From assembly GCA_029204225.1 (NCBI GenBank), contig CM055105.1:17679353-17743352 (forward strand): a DNA stretch of 64,000 nucleotides, read 5' to 3'. Each line of letters begins with the position of its first letter. The stretch's first letter is position 1. Below the pieces are notes generated by a model. It was given only the letters and a program-made list of their open reading frames with translations, made no database searches and was not told where the DNA came from. This stretch comes from Diphasiastrum complanatum. Its lineage: Eukaryota; Streptophyta; Lycopodiopsida; Lycopodiales; Lycopodiaceae. A program made the translations under genes and the position numbers. Shown one piece after another: positions 10,552 to 22,818 of the stretch.

Positions 10552-10827
10552 CTAAACATGCTTACTGATCCTCCACCGACTCCTTGCCCTCGTCAGGTGC
10601 ATTGTTCTGTCGCTCTCGCTCTGCCTCCTGGTTAGCTCGACGTCTGGCCGCCCAGGGGCCACAACGGGGGCGGGGATCTGCAGCTCTGGGTGTCTCTCCC
10701 GAGTCTGTCGCAACATCTTTGCAATGTCTGCCTCTTGCTTCTGATGTCTTTCGTTGTGCCTTCGGATATCTTCCTCAAGCTTCCTCCTGGCTTCTCCCTC
10801 GGGCTTCGGTGGTATGCGCTCTGCCAT
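10552..10827 (-). CDS. Short basic coiled-coil ORF inside the hAT element
   Basis: 91 codons from the ATG at 10827 (MAERIPPKPEGEARRKLEED start; an in-frame ATG lies 7 codons upstream at 10848). Residues about 12-45 form a charged helix (EDIRRHNERHQKQEADIAKM) likely to be coiled coil, followed by Pro-rich and Arg-rich segments. It is antisense to and downstream of the transposase, within the element ends. I do not recognise it. It may be an accessory ORF of this hAT family or a remnant. Confidence 0.35.
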   Translation of the reverse strand: MAERIPPKPEGEARRKLEEDIRRHNERHQKQEADIAKMLRQTRERHPELQIPAPVVAPGRPDVELTRRQSESDRTMHLTRARSRWRISKHV

Positions 10828-11523
10828 CTTGATCGACCTTTTCCTCACAACACCCTGCTCCTCGAATACCCTCTCACAACACCCTGGCTCTCAAACAGCC
10901 TCTCACAGCCTGTCACCAGCTCTCGCTTGCTCTCTCACTGTCTATCACTAGCTCTCTCACAGCCTCTGAAAATGTCGATCACAATGGCATTCTGAGTGCT
11001 TATTTATCCCCACAGCCTGATCGGCCATGTGGATTCCCATCATCCCTCCATGTGCCTCTGTACCCTAAACCCATGTGATGCTCCCCCCCTGTGTTGCTCT
11101 CCCATTGGCCCCATGGTCTGCTCACCCACAGTGCCCATGTGCTGTTGCACCAGTCCCTTGCACCATGTATTGTACCTTCTTTTTTTACACCTAGAACCTT
11201 TTTTTTTTTTTTTTTTTTTTCCATTTTTTTGACCTGTTTTGGTAGGTAATAGGCAAAAATTAAATATTAAAAATATTAAAAATATATACATATATATATA
11301 TTAAAAATGGTACTGCTTTGGTACCGCGGATCCCAGGGCGGTACCGTACCGGCGGTACCAATGATATGGTACCGCCGGTACCAAGGGACACTATGGTATA
11401 TATATATATACATATACATATATATACATAGAAGTATATATATATATATACATAGAGATATGTATATCTATAGATATAGATATATGTATACATATATATC
11501 TCTATATATAGATATATCTATAT

Positions 11524-11524
<1 letters not shown>

Positions 11525-11599
<75 letters not shown>
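11525..11599. repeat. (CA)n microsatellite
   Basis: About 75 bp of pure CA repeat after a long TA/CATA-rich tract (11,397-11,524) that flanks the hAT element. Confidence 0.95.
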
Positions 11600-11606
<7 letters not shown>

Positions 11607-13702
11607 ATTAATTAATTTTGAGGTGGGTACATTGTTATATGATAAATATTTTACCATTCACAATCCATTTTAAAGCAAGTGATGATATCCCACCAATCGC
11701 CCATGCTTTTACTGTGGTGAACGTATTATATCATGATGTAATTGGCTTTTACAATTTCAGTCTTAAGGAATTTATGTAATTAATAAGGTATTGGCTTTTA
11801 CTATTTTAGTCCTTAGAATATGAAATAATGTATATGAAAATCATTTGACTCATTAACAATGTTGTTCATTACAGATGAGGGTATTAAGAGGATATAATTG
11901 AACTACCATGATGCCTTTCCAAATGCTATTTTTGAGATGCATTGGCCACACTTGAATTTCCCTTGAGGTGTTGGCAAATGGATTTGCTTTTGTCGTTCAA
12001 TGTTAATTGATCCAAACATTCATGCCAACTATGTAGACAAAAGTAGTGGTTGTAGCTAAGTATTTACAAAGATTTGTATACTTATATAAGCTCACATGGT
12101 CTATAGAAAAAATCTATTGTCTTGGAGTAGTGAAATTTGATAATTAGATCACCTTTAGTTATTTAGAGGAAGGAGAATTGAGATGAAAAATGATCGTGCA
12201 TGATGCTTTTGATTTATGTGATGAAATAACATTTTTTTCCATCATGCACTATTTAGTGGTGTTGAAGAACTTAAGCATGCCAAAGTAGCTCCTTTTGAGG
12301 CACGAATTGAGGGTTATACGAGTATTGAGCTATTGATGACAACCCAATTATTGCCAATTCAAATTATTTTGGTAATGCTAGAAAATGGCTTTTGCAAGTT
12401 TAATCTAAACAAAACCATGAAAGCATGATATTTTGAAAACACATCATTTGAAGAATTTGTGAGTTGTGCAAAAATCTTATGGACTTGTATAGTTACATCA
12501 ATTGTACATATCAAAATAAAACTTTCAAGTCAAGGGGTGTCTCATCACTGCATTGCCCAAAGGTTTCAACCAAAGCTAGATTAATGAACACGTCCTACAT
12601 GGCAAAACGATACAATAGAAACATATGCTACGTGAAAGGTAAAACTGAAGCCTTGGCTTCAAAATCACACAATGTTTTTATAGACCTTCAATATGTTCAA
12701 GAATTGAATTCTAAAAAATGGAGATCATAATCATAAGCACTTACACTCCATTGTATAAGAAATCAACCTTATTCTCCAATTATTATTGAAATTTTGTTAG
12801 AAAAATGATTAAATTGTGATAGCTTATTACTAGGTTGAATTGTTTCATGTTAAGCAAAGAAGCTTGCTTTCATATTGAGATTTTTGCATCGATTATGGTG
12901 AATATTTTATCCCTCAACAACAAAAATAGATTGCAAATAGAAGTTGTTTGTGCACTTCATTGTCCCAAGAAGCGTTACTTGGAGTAGACCCAAGCATTTG
13001 TGCCAAAGTGTTTTTAAGGAGCTTACCAAATTGAAGCTGAAGTGCATATTGATAGAGCACAAATCAAAACTTCATCTGAACAATTATGATGCTTGCATGT
13101 TACGAAACAACCAAGTCTACAACAACAAAAAACCTTTAACATCAAAATAGCGGCTTAGTAAAAAATATGCGTGTGCGTTTGTCATAGATGCATCTGGAAC
13201 ACGTTCCGGGGGGTCCGCAGCATTCTGGAATGCTAGCGTTTTCCCAGAACACTGTTTCGGAACATTTTTACTTTTCTTTTTTTACAAATTAAAAAAAAAA
13301 AAAACAACCTTAATGATTCCCTTCAATGCCATGGGCTATCTTTGTGCTTGAACTGTAGTGGGTTCTTTAAACTCGGCCTTGGAAATTTCATGGAGAAAAT
13401 ATTTTGGAAGAAGAATCATTAAAATGAGCAAAAATACCATGGATGTTGTTAGTTGCTAGGTTAAATCCTTCTTAAGTTCAAGAAGCTTGTCAAACTTCTT
13501 ATGAGGTAGGACTGTGTGTTGTCTACAGTGCTTGATACTTCATTCTTATTGCTTGATTCCCACTCTTGACACAATTCTCCATGTTCTCCTTTTCCACAAC
13601 AACCCCACACAACATCACTACTTCGTGAGTACATTGATCAGTACATATTATAATCAGTACACATTAATCAGTAATACATCGATTCTGCACGTAGGCTGTT
13701 GT
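11600..13702. other. AT-rich region, no recognised gene
   Basis: Short ORFs only (the longest is 88 codons at 12,464), none with a family signature I know. At 13,183-13,270 a stretch beginning CATAG with several GGAAC/GTTCC motifs resembles an end of the MITE family seen whole at 33,246-33,761. The rest looks like old, unreadable transposon DNA. Confidence 0.4.
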
Positions 13703-14200
13703 TCAGACAACATGTTGCCAGAATGATTTGGGCAACGAAGCATGAGTGATCATGCATTTGGCAAACTCGACTAAGGTCCTGTTTTTCCTTTTAGCCAGTC
13801 CATTCGACTGTGGAGAATAAGAAGCGGCAAACTGTTGTTCAATGCCAGTAGCTAAACAATAGTCCTTGAATTCATTTGAGATGTATTCACCACCATTGTC
13901 GCTCATGAGAAAGAACTGGAAAGCTTTAGATTTGTGCTTCATAAAATATACAACAGTTCTTTTAGAATAGACATCAATAAATGTAATAAAGAACTTTGCA
14001 TCAAGTAGTGATGGTGTCTGCATTGGGCCACATATATCAGTATATAAAATGTCTAGCGAATCTTTAGATGTGTTCTTGATTTGACTTAGCCTTCTTACTT
14101 GTTTTCCTACGATACAACTTTGGCAGACAAGAGGGTAGACAATTCGATAGTCAAAATCAAGAACTGAAGAATGCTTAGACATGTTAGCAATTAATATATA
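13703..14200 (-). pseudogene. Ty1/copia integrase fragment
   Basis: Minus strand. The pre-integrase Cys/His-like part (CQSCIVGKQ) is followed by the integrase core: DILYTDICGPM (first Asp), FITFIDVYSKR, MSDNGGEY (second Asp), then SPQSNGLAKRKNRT. About 30 residues between the two Asp motifs look deleted. In the last motif the expected catalytic Glu (family NG-x-AE-RKNR) is Lys. Truncated at both ends, so inactive. Confidence 0.8.
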
Positions 14201-14204
14201 ATTA

Positions 14205-14335
14205 CTGAGATGCAATGGAAAGACCTCGGCTGAGATGCAATGGAAAGGCATCGGCTGAAATGTGAGCGGAGGGCTTCGGCTGAGATTTGATCGGAGGTTG
14301 TCGGCTGAGAACTGAGGTTGGGAAGGAAGGTGTAT
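14205..14335. repeat. Imperfect tandem repeats (GGCTGAGATGCAATGGAAAG type)
   Basis: Four or five diverged units containing CGGCTGAGA, spaced about 25-30 bp. They lie between the copia fragment and the gypsy element and may belong to the 3' end of the latter. Confidence 0.55.
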
Positions 14336-14695
14336 GAAAGTGGAGGTGTTGTGGATAGAAGGGTATAGAGGATGTGTGACAAACTAAGTATGGTGTGAAC
14401 AATGGAATGTAGAAGTTCCGAAAAAGAAGATGTGGGTATATGTTTGTGACTGAGCAGAAAGGATGAATATATTGGGAGATGTAAAGAAAGTAGCTTTCGG
14501 TGAAAATGGGTTTTTGGAGATGATGAAAGAAAAGTGTGTATGATTAAAAGGTGATACTCAATAGTGTAACGGAAGCGTGTTGAATGCTTGCGTGACACTA
14601 CCCCTCAGCATGCGCAATGTTTCAAATGCTTTGTTCTCCACTGGCGATATTAGGCTTGGAGATTGTTGGTGATGGCGCTCTCAATGGAAAACACG

Positions 14696-15500
14696 CTAGG
14701 ATGGCTGATACTGGGTAAAGATGGTGTGGAAGCAACCACGGATGCACAGAATGAGAGAGCGCCAGGATCGTGTAGGAGAGCTAGAAAATCGCCAGTAGAT
14801 TGTCACCAGAGAGCTCCAGAGTTCGCACTTTGCTGAGGTGCAAATGGCGTCGAGGTGATGGCATTTATGGACGCCGTCGGCTGGGTTCGGACGCGATGGG
14901 ACATGTTTGTTCGTTGGATTTTGAGTGAAAAGCGTCGGTCGAGATTTGATGGAGTCGCGTCGGTATTGGCGTAGGAGGTTATCAATGACAACATTCAAAA
15001 AATGCGTGTCGCGATCACTAACTAACTCAATGGGACAGCCAAAATGTGTAATTATGTTTTCGTAAAGAAAATGTGCGACTGATTTTGCGTTGGCGTCCTT
15101 CGTTGCTCGAGCCTCCGCCCACTTAGTGGCGTAATCTGTGGCTATGAGGATGTAACGAGCTTGAGTATGTTTTGCTGCTGGGCTGATTGGTCCAATAAAG
15201 TCAATTCCCCACTTATGGAAGGCTTCGCCTTCTATAATGGGAATCAATGGTGTGAAATTTGCTTTGGTGGTTTTCTTGGCTCATTGACAAACATCACACG
15301 TTTTAATGACAGCAAACGTGTCCTTAAACAAAGATGGCCACCACAGTTCTGCTCGAAGGATAATCTTCGTTGTGGCTTCAGCAGAAAAGTGGCCACCTCC
15401 AATGCCCTCATGAGCCTAAGATATGATAGGTCGTATCTCAGATTCATAAGCACATCGGTGAATGATACCGTCAACGTCCCTTTTGTAAAGTTGTCTCGCA
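14696..15500 (-). pseudogene. Ty3/gypsy integrase, truncated
   Basis: C-terminal part of the minus-strand gypsy polyprotein. The zinc-binding region AHEGIGGGHFSAE ... WWPSLFKDT ... CDVCQ is followed by FHKWGIDFIGPISP (first catalytic Asp), TDYATKWAEA and FGCPIELVSDRDTHF (second Asp). Similarity stops at about 14,985 and the catalytic Glu region is missing. In-frame stops occur at 15416 (TAG) and after CDVCQ. The 14,696-14,985 stretch is GC-rich noncoding sequence. Confidence 0.8.
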
Positions 15501-17278
15501 ACTAGCTGAAAGGGCACTGCTTTTAGAAAAAAATTTATTTTTGCCGCCGTACTCATACCTTCTTTGAGTCTGTCTGTTTTGAGGAACTGGGTGATCTCCT
15601 CAGCCCATAAGGGTGTAGCATCGATCTGAAAAAGGCATGCATCAGGGAGATCATCGTTGATTGGTGCAGTTGCTTTTTCAGCACTTGGTAGTCTGGAAAG
15701 GTGGTCCGCCATGAAATGTTGGGTCCCTTTCCGAACGACTACACGGAAATTAAATTCCTCTAAAATCAACAACCATTGAGCTATATGTCCCGTTTTACAG
15801 GATTTATTAACGATATATAGAAGGCCTTGATGGTCTGTGTAGAACGCAAAGGTCTGGCCTAATAAATAATGTCTTAGTTGTTGCACAACATAGACCATCA
15901 CTAATGCTTCTCTCTCGGTGGTTGTATGGTTTACTTCAGCAGACACCAGTTGCCTGCTCAAGAAACGTATTGGAAAGTCTTTGCCACACTCGTCCGATTG
16001 CGCAAGAAGACCTCCAATGGCATACTTGCTTGTCTCAGTATGCACGTGGAACTCTTTCATGTAATCTGGCGAGCGGAGTATGGGAGCCGTGGTGAGGGCT
16101 ATTTTCAACTCCTCAAAGGCCTTAATTCGTTCTTCGGTCCAGCAAGGATCTACCACAACTAAATAAACGAGACGTGCCTTGCCGGCATAGTCGATTATAA
16201 AGATGCGATAATAATTGGTATGACCGAGGAAGACATATACTTCCTTCACTATTGCGGGTAAGGGCATGTCCACTATAACCTTGATTTTTGATGGGTCGGT
16301 AGAAATACCGTCCTTTGAAATTATATGCCCGAGCACGACCCCATGGGTGACCCATATTTGGCATTTATTAGGGTTTAGTGAGATTCCAAATCTACGACAA
16401 CAAATGAAGATTTTCTCCAGGGCGTCAAGGTGTGTAGCTGCGGAGGAATGTACACCTAGATCATCGAGATAAATCTCCACGATTCGATGTAACAGATCTT
16501 GAAAGGCTAGTTGCATGACCCTTTGGAACGTTGAAGGGGCGTTGCATAAGCCAAAAGACATAACGTTATAAGCATAAACTCCGTTTTTTGTTGCAAAGGC
16601 CATTTTATGTTTATCTTCAGGGGCTATTTGAACAAGGAAATACCCACTGAATCCATCCAAGAAGCTGAAAGTTTCAGCTCCTGCCATTTCCTCTAGGATT
16701 TGAGTCGTTAAAGGCAAGGGAAAATGGTCTTTCTTCGTAACCGCATTAAGGTTTTTTAGATCGACATAGCTATGAAGCTTGCCATTTTTCTTGGGTACAA
16801 CCACAATGGGTGATACTCAATCAGTATGTTGAACTTCATAAATGAAGCCAACATCCAACAATTTCTTAATATCTTCGTCGATTCTCTCACGATAGACAAG
16901 GTTAGATCAATAGGGTTTAGCCCTAATAGGCTTAGCATTGTCTTCTAAAGGAACTCTATGGACGACCATTTCAGATGGGATTCCTTTCATTTTTGTATAA
17001 TTCCATGCAAATACATCCCTGTATATGCAAAATAATATTTCCAGATCAGCAAGTTGGTTATGTGCACCAACATGAACTATTCGATCTATCTCCTCGTCAG
17101 GATCTTTAAGGTTTAGTGGAATGGTCTTAGCAAGTCCTTCAAAGGAGTTGGAATTTGGTGTAGGTTCCCGATGTGGCTGTGGTAACTGGATAACAACGTC
17201 ATCCAGTGTAAAGTCTTTGAATTTCTGTGGAAGATCAAAAGGTGGGTCGACAAAAGGTTTGGGAACTTTGGGAATCAT
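15416..17278 (-). pseudogene. Ty3/gypsy reverse transcriptase and RNase H
   Basis: Minus strand. The pre-RT segment (FAWNYTKMKGIPSEMVVH) leads, across a stop and a frame change near 16,800-16,910, into RT: VVPKKNGKLHSYVDLKNLNA, FSFLDGFSGYF, MSFGLCNAPSTFQRVM and the catalytic box YLDDLGVHS (YxDD). RNase H follows: FHVHTETSKYAIGGLL, TTEREALVMVYV, FYTDHQGLL and GTQHFMADHLSRLP. These would copy the element RNA into DNA. The open frame of 463 codons is long for such a decayed region, so the element is moderately young. Confidence 0.9.
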
Positions 17279-17474
17279 CTAAGGTGATTCACTAGTGGAC
17301 GTGGAAGCTTGGTCAGATTGTTTGGTTTCTGTCCCTTTTGACAAGGACTTGATCGGATGTTTAAGCTTCTCACGAATCTGTTTTTGACGCTCGGTTAATT
17401 TTGTATCAATAACTTTAGTTGTTTGTAGCCGAGGTTTTTGTGGTTTTTGAGTGGCGGTGTTGGTGCCTCACTTA

Positions 17475-18436
17475 TCAGATCGTCGTCGATTGTATCCCAG
17501 ACTTCGTCGGGATAACATCCCATGTATATACTTTGGGTTTGGGCTTGTATGTTTGTGTGTTGGGTACTTTGGATGTCAGTTGGACATGAGCCAACGGTCC
17601 TCGTGTCGTTATCTCCTTAGGAATTGATTTTGGCGGATAAGGTTGTGCATCTAGATATAGGAGTACATGTTCATCCGTCATGTCTACATCATCCATGGAA
17701 AGAATACCTTCTTCCGAAACATGGGCGGTAGAGACACTAGGTGCTCCTGGGCACCACGCTATAGGAATCGGGTCAATCATCATAAGTGGGATGATGGGTG
17801 TGTCAATGTCTGTAGAGGATGGAGAATATCCACATCTGCTGCTACAGTTTCGATACGACATCGATTGAAATCTAAAGAGTCCACAGTGGCTAGTGCGTGA
17901 ACCCAATTGATTATGTCCGTGGATCTCGTATAGTGACCTTTTGGTTGGATCGGGACGCTATCTGATTCATCATATGTTGTGGATGACCAATCATCGTATA
18001 CCTTGGCGGGCTTGACATGGCCTGTTGAGTCAACCGTGACTCGTTTATCGTGGTTACCAAAGGTAATTTTGCTATGCTTCCAATATTGGACAACACCTGC
18101 CATTTGGAGCCAGAGTGTACCAAGAAAGAGTTTATATGTATTGTTATCTTCTGGTAAATCTAAGATGACACAATCTAGCACAAATTTGATACCTGCTATG
18201 CAAACTTTTATATTTGATAAATGACCAGCAGGCTCAGTAACTTGTTGATCAGCCATGCAAAGTTTATATCGTGGTTGATCGAGGGTATGGAAGCCCCATG
18301 ACTTTGCCAATGACAAAGCCATTATATTAACGCATGATCCGCTATCTAAGATAGCAGATACTGCGGGATAGTCTTTATAGGACAAAGGTAGGGTGATGCT
18401 AGTCCCCTTAGCAACACCTATATTCAACAGATTCAT
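17475..18436 (-). pseudogene. Ty3/gypsy aspartic protease region
   Basis: Minus strand. The ORF contains the retropepsin-like motif AILDSGSCVNIM (DSG active site), then about 80 residues on the flap and LFLGTLWLQ, as in plant gypsy proteases (family LLGRPWL). Downstream (17,475-17,900) is the linker to RT. It would cleave the polyprotein. Frames are shifted against gag and RT. Confidence 0.8.
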
Positions 18437-18670
18437 AGGAATCTGAGGAATTTCAGGAATCTCTTCTATTTTTCACTGTTCATCAGGAATAGTAGACAGC
18501 TGAAAATTTCGATGGATATAACGTTGAAGCCCAGTGAAGGATTTTATTGTAGTATGAAACGACATGGTGAGTTGAGCTTGCAGGAGGTCAGAAAATACTT
18601 CAAGTCCATATAGGGATTGCTCCTTTTCAGGGATATGAGCTGAGAACAGACTTTCTATATGTTCTTCCTC

Positions 18671-20533
18671 TCACAAAAACTCATTGTATTGCCGTTGTTC
18701 CACTTTTGGGTCTGGGTAATCTTTTGGTAATGTGGAAGCCGTCAAGTGGCTTCCCTGGGGGTCAGCTGATTTGACATTATTTTGTTGCTGTTCTTGTTGT
18801 TGGCGTTGTGCTCTAGTGAGAACTCTAACATGTTCGGATGAGATATGACATGCTGGAAGAATCCTGTTAGGTTGTTTAGGACAATCCTTAAAACTATGTT
18901 TACGGACAAAGTCGGGACATTCCACATGGTATTGGTTTTTAACTTTACAGTTAGCCATGAAATGTCCCGTTTCACCACAAATAAGGCAGCGGTTGCTCAT
19001 TGGGCCTGTGGAAATAGCATAACCATCTTGGATGGCTAGTTGTGCTAGATTTTCTGGTGGTGTTGAATACTCATCTCGTTTGCACGAGCATGAGTTGTCG
19101 GTTTGATAATGTTGAGAACTAGCAGATGGAAGTGTTGTATCTTGATGATAGGACTGATCGTAGGAGTTTTCAACAAGATGTGTTTGTGTAGACTCTTGAG
19201 AATTTCTATGTTTTTGTGGTCCTAGATCTGGGTGTCCTCTTGGAGGTGGTCCTAAGAGTGCCAGTTGTGGTTGAGGTTCATGTCTAGGTTGTCTGGGCAA
19301 CTCTTGTATATGGACCTGGTTGTTTCGTGGTTGGTAGTGTGTGTGTTGGTTTTGTGAAACAAACGGTTGTCGAGGAGGTTGAGTATGTCCTCCTGATTGG
19401 TTGTGAGGCTGGTTCCTCGGGTTATAATAGCAATAAAGAGAGGTATGCCCCATAAAGTCGTAGATGTCACATTTGATCAAGGAAGTATCTGGGACCGGTT
19501 GGTATGAAGTGCACTCATTGCCAGTGTGTGCACCTCGATAGCGAGGGCACCACATGTTCTCTCGTCTATGGTGGATTTGGCCAGTGGGTAACTGATCCGA
19601 CATCGAACTCTGGATAGACTTAAGAGTGTTTTGAAACTCTTTTGTGAGTTTCTCCACCTGTTGTTGGTGTTGCTGATTAAGCAACTCCATCTGTGTTTTC
19701 CACAACTGTTCTCGAGTTTCGTCGTTTGGTCGAGCTTCTTGGACAGCACGATGTGCTCTCCGTTCACGTGGTTCATCGACATCAGAGCTCTTGTCTTCCT
19801 CTCGAATGGCGTCAGACATGGCTTGTTTCAATGATGTATATTCATCATTGGAATGAAGGTCACGTCTTATCCATCGTGGGAGTCCAACGAGGAACCAAAT
19901 TATGAGCATAGACTCAGTGGGTTGTGCTTGTACCTGACTTTTTAATCTTTTAAATCGTTCAATATAGTCACGTACTTTCTCATCTTTTGTCATTTTGATG
20001 TTACTTAGCTTGACAAAAGGACTTTCTATCAAGCGAAATGGCTTGAAGCGTTTGATAAAGGCCTCTTTCAAGAGTGACCAGTCACGTTTATCTTCACGAT
20101 CAAGGTTAAAAAATCACTCTCGTGTTCGATCGATCATGGTCATCGAAAAGAGCTGTATCATGGCTTCTGGTGATGTCTCGTCATAGACGTCACATGCGTT
20201 CTCAAAGATTTGAAAAAATATTTGAGGATCACTGTTACCATCGTACTTAGATAAATCTAGCTTTGGGGTACGTTTTTCAGTATGTGGAACATTATTCACA
20301 AAAGCTCCGTTTAAGTGAGCTCGTGCATGTGAAGATTCGGCAGCATGAAAATGTGGTCGTTCATATGGAGCTTCATAACGCATGGGTTCCCATATGTCGA
20401 ATGGGTTGGTGGATGGCTCTTGGACTTGGGATTTCATCCGAGAATTTCTGTTAAATCGAGCTTGTTTGGTGGATGGGGAGACCATCTCTGGTGGATAGTC
20501 CTCCGTAGAATTCGGATCGTAAGGGCGATCCAT
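18671..20533 (-). pseudogene. Ty3/gypsy Gag
   Basis: Two minus-strand ORFs joined across a TGA at about 20,114: the N-terminal part (MDRPYDPNSTEDYPPEM start, 20,533) and the retrotransposon Gag core (LLKEAFIKRFKP, VRDYIERFKRLKSQ, FLVGLPRWIRRDL). A Gln/Asn-rich linker and a CCHC zinc knuckle (CLICGETGHFMANC) follow. The TGA lies where the family commonly has Trp (TGG). Gag would form the particle and bind RNA. Confidence 0.88.
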
Positions 20534-21183
20534 AACAACTTGTAGAGTATCGTATGATTGTGTAAATAGGCTCCTGGACGCTTGTTACGGTGGCTACGGT
20601 TGTTGGAATGTGGTTGCTACGGGTCCACGGTGGCTGCGAGTGCAATGCGACCAGTGGCGGTTGATACGGCTGAATGTGGTGGTAGCGGTCTAATGCGATG
20701 ATTGCGGTCTGTTGCGGTCGTTGTGGTTTGTTGCAGTCGTGTAAGGCATAGTGCATGCAAATGAGAATAGATCGAGGCAGATGTAATCGGTGGCGAGGAT
20801 GTCGAGTGGAGATGGATGTGGTTAAATGCAGTGTCGTGGAGTTTTTTTGATGGGTTTAGGATGGATGTATGCAAAAAATGATTGAGGATAATCTAAATGC
20901 GGTGGAGCAGTCGAATTCGTAGGTGGTCGTTATATTATGATCTAGCGATTTCCACGGTTTGAGGAGTGACAAGAGTGAATGACAGTGAATTGCGTGTGGT
21001 TGCGATGGTGGACGGATCCTACAGTTCGGGATGGAGGGCAACAATTTGTGGTGGATGATGTACTTACGGGTTACGATGGATTGCGAGTCCGTACAGATTG
21101 TGATGGGTTGTGGTCCTCACGGTTAACGACGGTTTGCATATAGTTTACGATGGGTTACGGTGGATTGCGAGTCCGTACAGTTT
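20534..21183 (-). other. 5' untranslated/LTR-side region of the gypsy element
   Basis: Noncoding. It holds short repeats: a 29-bp unit (GGGTTACGATGGATTGCGAG...) occurs at about 21,067 and, one mismatch apart, at about 21,151, and GGTGGCTACGG-like units lie at 20,590-20,720. I could not find a matching LTR on the other side or a clear primer site. Confidence 0.4.
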
Positions 21184-22790
21184 GCGACTTTGTAGAGACT
21201 GTTTTGATTAAGGTTCAATCATACTTGGATGCGAATGTGATACAAGGTGCATGTGATGTATCTGGAATTAGCAGAAATGTTATTCTACTTTTTTTAGAAT
21301 AGTTAAAGAAGCTTTTTCCCAAGTGATGGTGAAGAAAATTTATCTTTAGCGTCCATATCGGGTAAGATTAGCTAGAAATTTTTATAATGACAGAATGTTC
21401 AAAGTAGTTGGCCAACCACTTCATATAACTAAATTATACAAATCAGAATATGGTGAGCTCAATTACAATGATTGCAATAATATTTTCCTTGATATTGAAA
21501 ATGTTCTAAAATACATTATTCGATTCTATAAACTACACGAACATCAAGTAAATGGAAAGATCATTATTGTAATAAAATTGGATGAATTTTGAAAAATCAC
21601 ATATGGTGGTTGGCGGCATTCCAAGTATAAATTTTTATTTTTATTTAGAATATTTTTATTAACAATTCATACCTTGCCAGTTTTTATTGACATGTCATGT
21701 ATTACTTGTTTCTCTACAGGTCTTGAAAGAGGACCATAAAATACTTTCATGGATATTTTCAAGAACAAATTATGGCGAGATTATAAGGAGACATTTGGAG
21801 GGTGAGAAATTTATAGTCAAAAACTATGGAAGTTTTCAAATTCAATGGCACCTTGCAAGGGATTTGAAAATATTAAAATGTATGTATAATGTCTCTCATG
21901 GGCAACATCAAAGCATCCATGTCTTTATTGCATGAAGGATTGCTACAATATGAATTTGGGATGATCAACAAACAAAGGCCCAACATGAGAAGCTGAAGAT
22001 CCAAATATGAAAAGTGTTCTGCCTATTCCAATAAGATATGTTCACATATGCACATTGCATGCTGAGGTTCGTATTATTGAAAAACTTATTTACCTGCATA
22101 TTCTACTAGCATGGAATCATAAACCGGAGTCTATGGCTAAAGCAATAATTAGGAGGTTGGAAATAGTTCTGTCAAATGCAGGACTACATAAAGGGAATGT
22201 CACGATTGAAAAAAGTGACAGACTCTCCGGGAAAAAAAGAAACGTTCCTAATAAGCCATCAATTGGAGGTGCTAAAGCAGGAAGATTTTTATCCATTCAC
22301 ACATGCAAAGAATCAAGTGTCAGATACGAAATTTGGAGAGAAATTGTTAAAGCCACACGAACACTGGAAGGAAGTAATCGAGTGGAAAAGGGACAAGTGT
22401 TGGGAAAAAGACAACGTTACTCATTACATGGTGCTAATCTATATCATTATCTGGTACTTTTCTCATTCAGGCTTATATTTTTGTCTACTAATGTAACTAA
22501 TCAAAAATATTGTTTGCAACACATTCTTCTTCATCATGCATCTTATTTTGCAAAGGAATATGGGAGCTTAAGTACCTGGTCATCACAAGGCATGTAAAAA
22601 TCTCATTGGCAAGCAAGGGGAGTATTTCATAGAGCAACAAACCATGTAGGACACAATTCAAGAAATAAATATTTAGTTTTTAAGTGGTTTTATAGAAGAG
22701 CACAATTTAGATATCAAGCTAAAAACTCACCAAGTATTACGATATTTCGAAAGGCATTCAAATTCATTACGAAAGAGAAATCCTTGTGAT
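21184..22790 (+). pseudogene. Transposase-like protein, family not recognised
   Basis: Recoverable segments in order: FETVL...YLDANVIQG (21,190-); a long conserved-looking stretch KLYKSEYGELNYNDCNNIFL then IENVLKYIIRFYKLHEH (21,420-21,590); an intron of about 125 bp; HKILSWIFSRTNYGEIIRRH, WHLARDLKILKCMYNVSHGQ, then after a frameshift KHPCLYCMKDC (CxxC, 21,900-21,950); CTLHAEVRIIEKLIYLHI (22,050-22,105); GKKRNVPNKPSIGGAKAGRF (22,225-22,290); and RATNHVGHNSRNKYLVFKWF near the end. A CxxC module followed by a His/Glu-rich helix recalls RNase H-fold transposases, but I cannot name the family. In-frame TAG at 21347 and several frameshifts make it inactive. Confidence 0.5.
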
Positions 22791-22818
22791 ATATCAAAAA
22801 TCTAGTACAGAAAATTAT

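Larger units (their letters stand above)
5432..11395 (+). mobile_element. hAT DNA transposon, about 6 kb
   Basis: Left end CATAGGTCCCACGGTACTGG, right end (reverse complement) CATAGTGTCCCTTGGTACCG. Both are followed by 70-100 bp packed with GGTACC/CCGCGG palindromes. The transposase (5,820-10,033) confirms the hAT superfamily. Flanking 8-mers do not match well in the TA microsatellite. It shares ends with the small elements at 4,418 and 4,694, so the three form one family cluster. A short coiled-coil ORF lies antisense near the right end. Confidence 0.8.
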
